NCBI GenBank assembly: GCA_937858155.1
Contig: CALLYM010000074.1
Span: 1 to 57,560 of the forward strand
Length of the DNA stretch: 57,560 bases
Direction: 5' to 3'
Source: an uncultured Phycisphaerales bacterium
Lineage (GTDB): Bacteria > Planctomycetota > Phycisphaerae > Phycisphaerales > UBA1924
Shown: in pieces, positions 17,767-26,535 of the stretch
Position numbering within the stretch: the first letter of the stretch is position 1
Layout: every line of letters begins with the position of its first letter
Program-made: the position numbers and the translations under genes
The notes under the pieces: model-generated
Seen by the model: only the letters and a program-made list of their open reading frames with translations
What the model was told of the DNA's origin: nothing
Database searches by the model: none

Positions 17767-18258
17767 ATGCTCGCACTCAACCCCACACTCGACCCGCTCG
17801 ACCCCACCCTCGTCGCCCGCTGGCTCACCGATGCGCTTACCGCGCTCGCCGACGTAGCCCGCGGCTCCGCGGACCCCATCGAACGCCGACGCGCAGCGAC
17901 GACCATCCTCCGGTTCCTCACCGCCCGCCCGCCGCGCGCTGCCCAGGCTTCACCGCCAACAGCGGTCGCCCCGACGCCGCGCAAAGAGGGAACCGCGCAA
18001 GCCCTCCCCTCGGCGACCCAAATTGTCGTCGACTCTGGTGGAAGTTTGCGCGCCATCCCGGTCGCGCCACCGGCGCACGCCCCGCCGCGACCACCCCACG
18101 CATCCCGCCTTACAGATCAACACCCCTGCGCAGCCACCCTCCGCGCCCGCGCGGGCGCACCACCACCCCCCACTCCTGCCCTGACACTCCCTTGGGAGCC
18201 GCGCAGCACACCGCCGTGCGCACACTACACCCGCACCATCGCCGCATACTCGTTGTAG
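17767..18258 (+). CDS. Hypothetical proline-rich protein
   Basis: 163 aa. The first ~60 residues form a credible helical domain (TLVARWLTDALTALADVARG, then ERRRAATTILRFLTARP), and the frame has very high GC at third positions. The rest is Pro/Ala-rich and probably disordered. The end overlaps the convergent PfkB gene by about 34 bases, which is possible but weakens the case for the full length. I do not recognise a family. It lies 185 bases downstream of the last tRNA. Confidence 0.5.
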   Translation: MLALNPTLDPLDPTLVARWLTDALTALADVARGSADPIERRRAATTILRFLTARPPRAAQASPPTAVAPTPRKEGTAQALPSATQIVVDSGGSLRAIPVAPPAHAPPRPPHASRLTDQHPCAATLRARAGAPPPPTPALTLPWEPRSTPPCAHYTRTIAAYSL

Positions 18259-19157
18259 CGTGCGTCCAGGTCCTTGCGCGTCATGCTCCGCAGCCGGTCG
18301 AGGCTGAAGCTCTCGACCGTAAAGCTCGCCGTCACGGTGCCGTACACCAGCGCCCGCCGCACATGCTCGAATGAACCCGGGTCGGTCTTCCCATTCCCCG
18401 CCGCGATCACCGTCGCCGCAAGGCTCCCCATCATCCCGCCCGCAAAGCTGTCACCAGCGCCCGTCGGGTCTATGACGGTCTCCGTCGGGTACGCCGGCAG
18501 CGCCGCGATCCCGTCCCGATGCACCAGGATGCACCCGTGCTCACCCTTCTTGACCACGACAAACCGCGGCCCCATCTCCAGGATGTGCCGCGCCGCCGTC
18601 ACCGGGTTCTTCTTGCCCGTGAGCAACTCCGCCTCGTCGTTGTTGAGCGCAAGCCCGTCCACGTTCCGCAGCAGCACCATCAGGTCGGGCTTGGCGATGT
18701 TGATCCACAGGTCCATCGTGTCCGCCACCGTCAGGCGGCGTTTGGGAAAACTCGCCAGGAACGACTGCTGGATCCCCGGGTGCGTGTTCCCCAGAAAAAC
18801 AAACTCGCTATCGGCGTACGACCCCGGCACCGTCGGCGGCGCCTCCGTCAGGATGTTCAGGTGCGTGAACAGCGTCTCACGCTGCACCATGTTCTCGTGA
18901 TACTTCCCGCCCCATGCGAAGGTCTTGCTGCCCTTCCGCACTTCGAGCCCGCGCACATCGATCTTCCCGAAGTGACCGATCGTCTTGTGGAACGCGTCCG
19001 GCAGGTCCTCCCCGGCCGCCGCGACCAGACGCACGGGCCCGAAGAACGAGGCCGCGGCAGCGAAGTACGTCGCGCTGCCGCCCAGGACGTTCTCGGCCTT
19101 GGCAACAGGCGTGTGGACGGTGTCGATCCCGATGGTTCCGGTGACAACAAGTGGCAT
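18225..19157 (-). CDS. PfkB-family carbohydrate/nucleoside kinase
   Basis: 310 aa. Ribokinase-like fold: N-terminal VTGTIGIDTVHTP and the GGSATYFAAAASFFG glycine-rich signature, and the C-terminal PfkB signature VIDPTGAGDSFAGGM containing the catalytic Asp in the GAGD anion hole. Adenosine and sugar kinases share these; the substrate cannot be named, although the NxDE-type EAELLTGKK segment is typical of the family. Cytoplasmic; no operon partner. Transcribed away from the Q-rich gene upstream. Confidence 0.9.
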   Translation of the reverse strand: MPLVVTGTIGIDTVHTPVAKAENVLGGSATYFAAAASFFGPVRLVAAAGEDLPDAFHKTIGHFGKIDVRGLEVRKGSKTFAWGGKYHENMVQRETLFTHLNILTEAPPTVPGSYADSEFVFLGNTHPGIQQSFLASFPKRRLTVADTMDLWINIAKPDLMVLLRNVDGLALNNDEAELLTGKKNPVTAARHILEMGPRFVVVKKGEHGCILVHRDGIAALPAYPTETVIDPTGAGDSFAGGMMGSLAATVIAAGNGKTDPGSFEHVRRALVYGTVTASFTVESFSLDRLRSMTRKDLDARYNEYAAMVRV

Positions 19158-19280
19158 AGGGGGCGATCATACGTGCCTGCGCACCCGCCCTCCGTACCAA
19201 AAAGCATGCACGGCCCTTGCAGGCCGTGCATACTTGAGACACCAATGGTCGCCCCGTGGTGTGGGTTCCGTTGCAGCAAG

Positions 19281-19670
19281 CTACATCGGTTCCGTATCCC
19301 TGGGCGTATCGGTGTCATCCGCACCTGTGCTCTTGTGAGAAGGTGCGGCATCACTGGCGGGGAACGACTGCTTCCCGGCGTCGTCCACCCGCTTGCTTTC
19401 CATCGCATCCTCGTCGTCCGCGTCCCGCTGCTGCTGGCCCTGCGGTTTCTGACCCTGCTGCCTCTGACCTTGCTGCCCTTGGGCCGACTGCTGATCCTTG
19501 GGGTTCTTCGCCTGCGGGTTCCGCGCCGGGTCCGTACCCGGCGTGCGGGGCGACGGCTGCTGCGGGTCGCCCATGCGGTTGGGGCCCGTGGCATCCCGGC
19601 CCGGCGTCGCGCCCTGGTTGGTCTGCTGCTGTGTGCTTCCCTGAGACGGCTTGTTATTGGGGTTTGTCAT
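19281..19670 (-). CDS. Small disordered Gln-rich protein with SFPASD motif
   Basis: 129 aa from ATG 19670 (longer upstream frame is antisense to a zinc-ribbon gene). Almost the whole chain is low-complexity and hydrophilic: Q, P, N, G and S runs such as QGQQGQRQQGQKPQGQQQR. Near the C-terminus is VDDAGKQSFPASDAAP, which resembles the EESFPASDPP motif found in small proteins of many bacteria whose function I do not know. It lies upstream of the PfkB gene in the same orientation (gap ~120 bases). Composition makes the frame choice less sure than for a globular protein. Confidence 0.6.
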   Translation of the reverse strand: MTNPNNKPSQGSTQQQTNQGATPGRDATGPNRMGDPQQPSPRTPGTDPARNPQAKNPKDQQSAQGQQGQRQQGQKPQGQQQRDADDEDAMESKRVDDAGKQSFPASDAAPSHKSTGADDTDTPRDTEPM

Positions 19671-19808
19671 GCCCACAGCGTGCCCCCGCGCCCTGTACCC
19701 AATATGAATGCGCCGTGAGCAGACTGAAACCACTCCGAGACCGTCATCCTTCCAACTCTCTGCCACCCATCCGCGGAACTCCCACGCCCATACGCCGAAC
19801 AATGCCCC

Positions 19809-20279
19809 GTGCCCGTCTTCATCTGCCCCCGGTGCGCCCAACACGTCTCCAGCAGCGCGCCGCGCTGCGATCACTGCAACGCCGACCTCCGCAAGGACCA
19901 CCCCATCATGTCCCGGGCCGCAGCCGACGCCGGCAAGCACGAGCCCGAACGGCACTGGTGGCGTCCGCGCAGCGTCTTCCTCGCCGGCGCGCTCGTCGAG
20001 CTCGTCTGTGCCGGCCTTGCCATCCTCACGCAGGAGCGCGAAGCGGGCACCATCTACACCTTTGCCTTCGGCGTCCTGCTCGCCGCCGGCTTCCTCGCTG
20101 TAAAAGTCGCACGCATCAAAGACGCCTGGGACGAGGGCTGGGAAGAACTGCTCTGGGTTATGAACCGCCCGTTCGGCAGGTGGCACGACGACCCCTACGA
20201 CCCGTGGTACATCTGCCTCGCGGGGCTGCTCATCCTGGGAGCCGCCATGGTCGCGTTGATCGGGTGGCTCACTCCCTGA
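19809..20279 (+). CDS. Zinc-ribbon membrane protein, unknown function
   Basis: 156 aa. N-terminal zinc ribbon with two knuckles (CPRC and CDHC, 12 residues apart), then two to three hydrophobic helices: VFLAGALVELVCAGLAIL, FAFGVLLAAGFLAVKV and ICLAGLLILGAAMVALIGWL. Between helices 2 and 3 is a charged, Trp-rich loop (DAWDEGWEELLWVMNRPFGRW). Typical planctomycete small membrane protein; no function assigned. Ends 57 bases before ychF, so possibly cotranscribed. Confidence 0.75.
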   Translation: MPVFICPRCAQHVSSSAPRCDHCNADLRKDHPIMSRAAADAGKHEPERHWWRPRSVFLAGALVELVCAGLAILTQEREAGTIYTFAFGVLLAAGFLAVKVARIKDAWDEGWEELLWVMNRPFGRWHDDPYDPWYICLAGLLILGAAMVALIGWLTP

Positions 20280-20336
20280 CCCGTTTCCGCAAGCATCTAT
20301 ACTCGCCCCCGCTTTTCACCCTCCCGGAGCACCCCC

Positions 20337-21440
20337 ATGGAAGCCGGTATCGTCGGCCTGCCCAATGTCGGCAAGTCCACCCTCTTCAACGCCCTGACCA
20401 AGGCCAACATCCTGGCCGCCAATTACCCCTTCGCCACCATCGAGCCCAACGTGGGTGTTGTGCCCATCCCCGACCCGCGCCTCGAGCTCATCACCCGCTA
20501 TATCCCGCCGCAGAAGGTCATTCCCGCGGCGCTCCGCCTGGTGGACATCGCCGGCATCGTGAAGGGTGCAAGCGAGGGCGAGGGCCTGGGCAACAAGTTC
20601 CTCAGCCACATCCGCGAAGTGGACGCCCTCATGCAGGTCGTCCGCTGCTTCACCAAGGCGCCCGGCGGCGAGGAGATCCTCCACGTTTCGGGCAGCGTGG
20701 ACCCTGTCCGCGACATGGAGATCATCGCCATGGAACTGGTGCTCGCCGACCTCCAGGTGGTGGACGGCGCGCTGGGCAAGGCCGAGCGCGCCGCCAAGAG
20801 CGGCAAGCCCGAGGACGTTGCCCGCTACGAGGTCCTGAAGAAACTCAAGCCCGTCCTCGACAAGGGGCTGCCCGCCCGCACCGTCAAGATCGAAGACGCG
20901 GAGCAGTCCAAGGCGTTCAAGACCCTGGGCCTCATCACCACCAAGCCCGTGCTCTACGTCATGAACGTGGACGAGGACGACCTCGAGGGCACGGGGGAAA
21001 TGGCGCAGCGCGTCCGCGCCAAGGCAAAGACCGAGGGCGCCGAGGTCGTCGCCGTCTGCGCGAAGATCGAGGCCGAGCTCTCCCAGATGGCCCCCGCCGA
21101 CCAGAAGGAAATGCTCGAGGCCCTGGGCCTGCACGAGCCCGCCCTCGCCGCCGTTGCCCGCGCCACGTACAAGCTCCTGGGCCTCCAGTCCTACTTCACC
21201 GCGGGCGAGAAGGAAGTCCGCGCCTGGCCGGTCCATATCGGCGCCACCGCGCCGCAGGCCGCGGGTGTCATCCACACCGACTTCGAACGCGGCTTCATCC
21301 GCGCCGAAATCTACTCCGTCGCCGACCTCGAGAAGCACAAGAGCGAAAAGGCCATCAAGGAGGCCGGCAAGATGCGCATCGAGGGCAAGGACTACGTCAT
21401 GAAGGACGGCGACGTGTGCCACTTCCTGTTCAACGTCTAA
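20337..21440 (+). CDS. ychF: Redox-regulated ATPase YchF (OLA1 family)
   Basis: 367 aa, full family length. Obg-like P-loop ATPase that binds ribosomes and is implicated in stress responses. GLPNVGKST is the P-loop at residues 7-15; [12 protein letters not shown] is switch [23 protein letters not shown] is the G3/switch II region; VMNVDE replaces NKxD, giving ATP preference. The C-terminal TGS-like domain runs from [20 protein letters not shown] to the closing [13 protein letters not shown] codon usage is high and the start is preceded by CCCGGAGCACCCCC, a good Shine-Dalgarno. Confidence 0.97.
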   Translation: MEAGIVGLPNVGKSTLFNALTKANILAANYPFATIEPNVGVVPIPDPRLELITRYIPPQKVIPAALRLVDIAGIVKGASEGEGLGNKFLSHIREVDALMQVVRCFTKAPGGEEILHVSGSVDPVRDMEIIAMELVLADLQVVDGALGKAERAAKSGKPEDVARYEVLKKLKPVLDKGLPARTVKIEDAEQSKAFKTLGLITTKPVLYVMNVDEDDLEGTGEMAQRVRAKAKTEGAEVVAVCAKIEAELSQMAPADQKEMLEALGLHEPALAAVARATYKLLGLQSYFTAGEKEVRAWPVHIGATAPQAAGVIHTDFERGFIRAEIYSVADLEKHKSEKAIKEAGKMRIEGKDYVMKDGDVCHFLFNV

Positions 21441-21448
21441 ACGAAAAC

Positions 21449-21470
21449 GGCCCGGGCTTGGGCCCGGGCC
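21449..21470. terminator. Bidirectional hairpin between convergent genes
   Basis: Nine-base perfect stem GGCCCGGGC / GCCCGGGCC with the 4-base loop TTGG, beginning 8 bases after the ychF stop and 26 bases before the end of the convergent secreted-protein gene. No T-run; likely terminates both directions by structure. Confidence 0.65.
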
Positions 21471-21495
21471 GCGGAGCACAGCAGAGTTTGGGCAG

Positions 21496-22824
21496 TTACT
21501 GGCTGCAGGGCCCGCCCGCGAACACGCGGAGGAAGTCCTCGATGTCCTGTGTATCGGGGAACAGGCCGTCGTTGTTGAAGTCCACGCCCGCGCAGCCGTG
21601 CTGCACCGGGCAGTTGCCGCCCACCCGCAGCTGCACGACACCGTTGCCCACCGCATCCAGCGTGCCGTTCACCTCGGCCGGCACAAACTGGCCGCCCGCG
21701 AACATCGTCCCGTTCCTGGTGGAACCGGTGACGAGGTCGAACGTGTCGTTGCAGTCCGGCAGGATCGGGCCGGCGAACGTGGCGCGGACCGTCCCGCCCA
21801 AGCGCACCGGAGAGTTGCCCGACCCGTTCGTGCCGTGCGCGATGACCTGTGCCTGCGCGGGCTGGGAAAGCGAGCTCGACAGCGAGATATCCAGCAGCGC
21901 CCCCGGAGACGTCTGGCGGAACTCACCGTTGACATGCAGAATGCTGCCGGTGCCGAGCGTTACGGTGCCGTTGTTCTGGAAGATGCCGCCGCCGGGTGCG
22001 AAAGTCACGTCCGCGCCGCTCAGTGCCTGGATCGTGCCGAGGTTCGCGGCGAGCTGCCCGAGACCCACGCCGTAGGAGAAGCCGCCTCCCCCGAACTTCA
22101 CGGTCGTCCCAGGCCCGATGCTCGTGATGGGAACTGGGACACTGAAGCTGATGCTGCCGGAGTCGCACCACCAGGTGCCACCCGTCAGCGCGACGGTCGT
22201 GGAGTCGTAGTTGGTGATGTTTCCGGAAAGATAGATGGTGCCGGTGGAGGCACGCACTGTGCCCAGCACGGTCACCGAGCCCGTCGTGTCGGTAGTGATT
22301 TCGCCCTCGCCCGAAGTGGACCGGCACGTCACGCCCGCGCCGATGGTCACCGGCACCCCGAAGGCCCGGATATGCGGGTTGGAAAAACCACCCTGGTCGT
22401 CGAACGAGACGGTGCCCGTGCCGGAAATGGACTGGGCGTTGCTGACGAAGTTGATGCCGTTGTTGTTCGGCGTGGTGATGACCACCGTGCCGCCGTCGAG
22501 CGACAGCCCGCCGCCGTTGATGGTGAGGTTGCTGTAGTAGAGCTGGAGCGTGGAGGCCAGGGCGACCGAGTGCACCGTCGGTACCGAGCTGTCGATCAGG
22601 ACAAACCCCGCAGAAGCCGGGATCAGCACGTCATCGGCACCGCCCGGCACGCCCGCCGGAGCCCAATTGCCGGCGACGTTCCAGTTGCTGCTGACCGAGC
22701 CCGTCCAGGTCTTGGTCTGTGCGAGGGCCGCGTTCGACGCGAGCACAATGCAGCCGGCCCCAACCAGGGCAGGCCGGCCGACCCGGGGGAATGAACGGAT
22801 GAGGGAAGAGAGGAAGTTTGTCAT
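21496..22824 (-). CDS. Secreted beta-solenoid/adhesin-like protein with GC-type dockerin-like module
   Basis: 442 aa from ATG 22824, preceded by GGAG at a good distance; the frame is open further upstream but that part has no signal sequence. Signal peptide residues follow MTNFLSSLIRS (GAGCIVLASNAALA). The mature start TWTGSVSSNWNVAGNW and PSGxPxxADDVxIP pattern is the first repeat of autotransporter-like, passenger-type solenoids; Gly, Thr and Val repeats continue to the end, with a final single DFNNDGLFPDTQDIEDFLRVFAGGPC dockerin-like tag. Likely exported and cell-surface or envelope-bound; function unknown. Upstream there is a tandem 11-base direct repeat and a hairpin. Confidence 0.8.
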   Translation of the reverse strand: MTNFLSSLIRSFPRVGRPALVGAGCIVLASNAALAQTKTWTGSVSSNWNVAGNWAPAGVPGGADDVLIPASAGFVLIDSSVPTVHSVALASTLQLYYSNLTINGGGLSLDGGTVVITTPNNNGINFVSNAQSISGTGTVSFDDQGGFSNPHIRAFGVPVTIGAGVTCRSTSGEGEITTDTTGSVTVLGTVRASTGTIYLSGNITNYDSTTVALTGGTWWCDSGSISFSVPVPITSIGPGTTVKFGGGGFSYGVGLGQLAANLGTIQALSGADVTFAPGGGIFQNNGTVTLGTGSILHVNGEFRQTSPGALLDISLSSSLSQPAQAQVIAHGTNGSGNSPVRLGGTVRATFAGPILPDCNDTFDLVTGSTRNGTMFAGGQFVPAEVNGTLDAVGNGVVQLRVGGNCPVQHGCAGVDFNNDGLFPDTQDIEDFLRVFAGGPCSQ

Positions 22825-22904
22825 GGGAATTCTCCGTGTGGCGACCGCCTGCCTGGAATCACGCCACGCAACACGTGTGGCACGCTCCGCTACGAGACAG
22901 GCGG

Positions 22905-22926
22905 AAACGGTGCCAAAACGGTGCCA
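22905..22926. repeat. Perfect tandem 11-base direct repeat
   Basis: AAACGGTGCCA occurs twice head to tail, 80-100 bases upstream of the start of the secreted protein gene that is read on the minus strand. Could be a regulator-binding site or chance. Confidence 0.4.
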
Positions 22927-22947
22927 CGCTCGGTGTAATGCCGAGCG
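22927..22947 (-). terminator. Possible terminator hairpin
   Basis: CGCTCGG / CCGAGCG (7 bp) with a 7-base loop, 32 bases downstream of the stop of the preceding minus-strand membrane gene. Only a short T-run follows on the minus strand. Moderate support. Confidence 0.4.
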
Positions 22948-22978
22948 GGAATTCCTTAAGTTCCATTTTGACAACGAC

Positions 22979-24412
22979 TTACTCGCCGCCAGGTTCACCG
23001 GCCACGCGGCTCATTCCGTCGCGCAACTGGGAGGCCCGGGTCGGTACGCCCATGGCCTCGGCCTGCTCGCGCTTGGCGGCCAGCATGGTGGAACTTGCGC
23101 GCACGCCGTCGAACGCGCCCTCGCACGCAGCCCGGACGTAGTCGTCGGCGAGCCAGAGCTGCTTGGTGTCGGGGTTGTAGCGCCAACGTCCGAGCGACGC
23201 CTCGAGCGTCACGGCGCGGCGGTCGCGTGCGTCCAGCCACGCGAGGTACGCGTCGTGGAATTCCATGCTCGCCTCGGTGATCGACTGCGGGAACGCCATG
23301 CTGACGTGACGCTCGATCTGCGGCGTGGGCACGCCGGCCTGCGAGAGGCGCATCTGCATCTGTCCGGCGGCGGTGACGACGGCGTCCCGCAGGGCCTGCG
23401 CATCCGCTCGGTGCTGCTCCAGGGCCCGGTGGAAGTCCTTGAACTCCATCGGTGAGTGGTACAGCAGTGGGTCGCGTGCCGTCGAGAGGCGCAGTGCGCT
23501 GTCCGCGTAACGCTTCGCGGCCTTGTCGAGCCTTTCCTGCACGCCCAGCGCGGCGTCGAGTGCGACGCGGTCCACGGTGTCCTCGTCGATCGTCGCGATC
23601 ACGGGCTCGGGCATTTTGCTGCCGGGCTTGCGGACGCTGATACCGCGCTGGGGCACGTTGACCTGCGGCTTCACCACGGGCACCGCGACCGGCCTGGTCG
23701 CCACGGTCTTGACGGGCCGGGGCGCGGGGGGTTGCGGTACTGGGTGCTCCGCGGGCGGCGCGGCTTCGGCGTGCGCGGGTGCGCTTGTCTCAGGGGCGGG
23801 GGTGGGTTTGGTCTCGCCCTCGCCCAGGGGGTTCAGCACGAGGTCCGGCGACACTGGCGCGGGCTGGTCCTTCAGCAGGCCCTTCACGCCCTCGCTCTTG
23901 GCCTTCACGATTTCTTCCGCCGCGACCATCTTGGCGTGAGAAATCTCCTGCTTGATCTGGGCCTGGACGGTGCCGGGGCCGTGGTTGATTTCCCTGAGCG
24001 CACCGGAAGCCAGCGACATGAACACGCCCACCAGGACGTTCACGCAGAGGCCCAGGCATGCGAGGCCACCGAACATCACGGTGGCGGCGTTCCGTGAGCG
24101 CTTGAACGCGAAGAACATCGTCCAGGCGAGGACGGTTGCGAGGCCGACTCCCAGGAGCACACCGCCCGCGACGACCACGGCGGCGATGGGGTTCGTGAAC
24201 TTGACGTGCGTCCAGAGGACGGCGGGGACGCTGATGCCCCAGGCGATACCCAGGAGGCGCGCGGGGCGCGCAATCGCGAAGGTGATGGGCCCTTGGTCGG
24301 GCATGGGGGGCGTTGGCGGCGGGGGCACGTTGGTCGGCCACTCGTCGCGCGGACCTCCCTGGCCTTCCTGCGGCTCAATCGGCTTGGACGCATGGGACAG
24401 GGGATGCTGCAT
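22979..24412 (-). CDS. Membrane protein with Pro/Ala-rich linker, unknown function
   Basis: 477 aa. Three hydrophobic helices lie in the first ~145 residues (ARLLGIAWGISVPAVLW, AVVVAGGVLLGVGLATVLAW and GLACLGLCVNVLVGVFMSL), followed by a helical stretch (GPGTVQAQIKQEISHAKMVA), a Pro/Ala/Val-rich linker and a charged helical C-terminal domain (about residues 270-470) with LARDRRAVTLEASLGRWRYN-type sequence and TKQLWLADDYVRAACEG. No enzyme motif recognised. Could be a sensor or envelope protein. The gene is followed by a hairpin. Confidence 0.7.
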   Translation of the reverse strand: MQHPLSHASKPIEPQEGQGGPRDEWPTNVPPPPTPPMPDQGPITFAIARPARLLGIAWGISVPAVLWTHVKFTNPIAAVVVAGGVLLGVGLATVLAWTMFFAFKRSRNAATVMFGGLACLGLCVNVLVGVFMSLASGALREINHGPGTVQAQIKQEISHAKMVAAEEIVKAKSEGVKGLLKDQPAPVSPDLVLNPLGEGETKPTPAPETSAPAHAEAAPPAEHPVPQPPAPRPVKTVATRPVAVPVVKPQVNVPQRGISVRKPGSKMPEPVIATIDEDTVDRVALDAALGVQERLDKAAKRYADSALRLSTARDPLLYHSPMEFKDFHRALEQHRADAQALRDAVVTAAGQMQMRLSQAGVPTPQIERHVSMAFPQSITEASMEFHDAYLAWLDARDRRAVTLEASLGRWRYNPDTKQLWLADDYVRAACEGAFDGVRASSTMLAAKREQAEAMGVPTRASQLRDGMSRVAGEPGGE

Positions 24413-24576
24413 CCGGGGTCCTTTCGGGCCACGCTGGGCCTGCTCCCACCATCGGGCGGATAAACGCCCGGGTCATCCCCGCTTCGCACGTACTTAGGGG
24501 AGGGGGGGAATCGGCGCGGGCTGTGCGGAGTAATGGGGCTTCTGTCCGCGTTTCCGGACCACCCGTTTCGTGGTGA

Positions 24577-26535
24577 TTACGCCGCCTGCTTCCACGTGCG
24601 GCGGTTGCAGATCATCTCGAGCACCTTGTCCGATTCGATGGGCCGGGAGAACAGGAAGCCCTGGCCGTAATCACAGTCGACCGCGAGGAGCATGGCGAGC
24701 TGGGCGTCGGTCTCGACACCCTCGGCGGTGACCTTCGCACCGAGGTTATGGGCGAGCGTGGCGATGGCAGCGATCACGGCGGCGTAATCGCGCTTGAAGA
24801 CGGTGGTGCCGACGAATGCCTTGTCGACCTTGAGGATATCGATGGGGAAGTGGTGCAGGCAGGAGAGGGAGGAGTGCCCGGTGCCGAAGTCGTCGATCTG
24901 TGTGCTGACGCCCATGTCCCTCAGTCGGAGGAGTCGTTCGCGGACGGCCTGGGGCTCCGCCATGATCATGGACTCGGTGACTTCAATGCTGAGCCAGGAA
25001 GGTTCGATGGCGGTGTCGGTGATGATGCCCTTGATTTCGTCGACGATGCGGCTGTTCCAGAGTTGGCGCTTCGACAGGTTGACGTTGACGCACATTGGCG
25101 TGTCGTGGGGCGTTGCGCGGTTCCAGCGGCCCACGTCGCCGCACGCGGTCGTCATGACCCATGCGCCGATCTCACCGATGGCGCCGATTTCTTCGGCGAT
25201 AGGGATGAATCGCTCGGGCGGGACTTCGCCGAGCACGGGGTGCCTCCAGCGGAGGAGGGCCTCGAAACCCTTGATCATGCCGGTGCCGAGGTGGATGATG
25301 GGCTGGTAGGCGAGGCGCAGTTCGCCGCGTTCGAGTGCGAATCGGAGGTCGTTCTCGAGGCGGAGGCGTTCGACCACCTGCTCCTGCATGGTGTGGTCGA
25401 AGAGCGCGTGGCGCGACTTGCCCGTGCCCTTCGCGCGGTACATGGCGGTGTCGGCCTGCTGCAGGATGGAATCGGCGGTGACGGAGGGCCCGGAGGCGGT
25501 GTCGCTGAACGCGATACCGATGCTCGCAGTCACGCGGACGTCCTGGCCCGTGAGGTGGAAGGGCTGCTGGAGGACTTCGCTGATGCGTTCAGCGACGACC
25601 ACGGCGTCCGAGCGCTGCTTGATGCCCTCGACGACGACCACGAACTCGTCGCCGCCGAGGCGTCCTGCGCTGGTATCGCTCTTGGACAGGGTGTCGACGC
25701 GGCGGAGGCAGGTGCCGAGGCGCGCGGCGAACTCGCGGAGCAGGGTGTCTCCGGCGTCGTGGCCGAGGCTGTCGTTCACGAGCTTGAAGTTGTCGAGGTC
25801 CAGGAAGAGCACGGCGAACTTGAAGAAGGGGTCGCGCTGGGATCGGCGGAGGGCCCGGTCGAGTCGGTCCGTCAGCATGGGACGGTTGGGCAGGCCCGTG
25901 AGCGCGTCGTGGAGCGATGCGTGGACGGCGTTGGTCTCGGCAAGTTTGCGGCGCGAGACCTCGGCCCGCAGCGACTCGTTGCTGGAGGCGAGGGTTGCGA
26001 CCTGGGTTTCCACGCGTCGGTGGAGGTCCCACTTCTGGGCGAGGGCGTTGGCCATCTGCCATGCCTCGGCGGGGTCGAAGGGCTTGCGGAGGAGGAGGAG
26101 GTTGTCGGAGCGCCCGAGTCGCTGGGTGATTTCATCCCACGAGTGGTCGGAGTAGGCGGTGCAGATCACGACTTCGATTTCGGGGTCAACCTTCCAGAGG
26201 TTCTCGACCGTCTCGACGCCGTCCCATCCTGGGGGCATGCGCATGTCCACGAAGGCGACGCTGTAGCGTTGGCCCTGCTCCTTGGCGCGGCGGACCATTT
26301 CCACGGCGTCCTTGCCCTGGTAGGCCGAATCGATCGTGAAGGCTTCGGGCTGGGGGCGGTCGGGCTTGGCGCTTGTTCCAAAGAGGGCGGCGCTCGTCTG
26401 GTCGAGCCCTGGCGCGGTGGCCGCGACGGCGCAGAGGGCGCGGCGGTAATCTTCATGGATCGACATCGCGTCGTCCACGACCAGTATGTGCCTGTTGGGC
26501 TTTGGCGGGGGCGGGATGATGTGCTTGTTGATCAT
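24577..26535 (-). CDS. Response regulator with GGDEF and EAL domains (c-di-GMP metabolism)
   Basis: 652 aa from ATG 26535; the longer upstream frame is a shadow of the kinase gene. REC domain: ILVVDDAMSIHEDYR, phosphoacceptor Asp in VAFVDMRMP (about residue 97) and the conserved Lys in LLLRKPFDP. A coiled-coil-like linker leads to a GGDEF domain with an intact RLGGDEF site (about residue 297), then an EAL domain with FEALLRW, NVNLSKRQLW and IDDFGTGHSSL, all compatible with phosphodiesterase activity. Both catalytic motifs look complete. Its ATG overlaps the stop of the sensor kinase gene upstream, so the two are one signalling pair controlling c-di-GMP. Confidence 0.95.
   Translation of the reverse strand: MINKHIIPPPPKPNRHILVVDDAMSIHEDYRRALCAVAATAPGLDQTSAALFGTSAKPDRPQPEAFTIDSAYQGKDAVEMVRRAKEQGQRYSVAFVDMRMPPGWDGVETVENLWKVDPEIEVVICTAYSDHSWDEITQRLGRSDNLLLLRKPFDPAEAWQMANALAQKWDLHRRVETQVATLASSNESLRAEVSRRKLAETNAVHASLHDALTGLPNRPMLTDRLDRALRRSQRDPFFKFAVLFLDLDNFKLVNDSLGHDAGDTLLREFAARLGTCLRRVDTLSKSDTSAGRLGGDEFVVVVEGIKQRSDAVVVAERISEVLQQPFHLTGQDVRVTASIGIAFSDTASGPSVTADSILQQADTAMYRAKGTGKSRHALFDHTMQEQVVERLRLENDLRFALERGELRLAYQPIIHLGTGMIKGFEALLRWRHPVLGEVPPERFIPIAEEIGAIGEIGAWVMTTACGDVGRWNRATPHDTPMCVNVNLSKRQLWNSRIVDEIKGIITDTAIEPSWLSIEVTESMIMAEPQAVRERLLRLRDMGVSTQIDDFGTGHSSLSCLHHFPIDILKVDKAFVGTTVFKRDYAAVIAAIATLAHNLGAKVTAEGVETDAQLAMLLAVDCDYGQGFLFSRPIESDKVLEMICNRRTWKQAA

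Noticed and set aside
19671..20186. Upstream extension of the Gln-rich protein
   Set aside because: It is antisense to the zinc-ribbon membrane protein and has no plausible composition.
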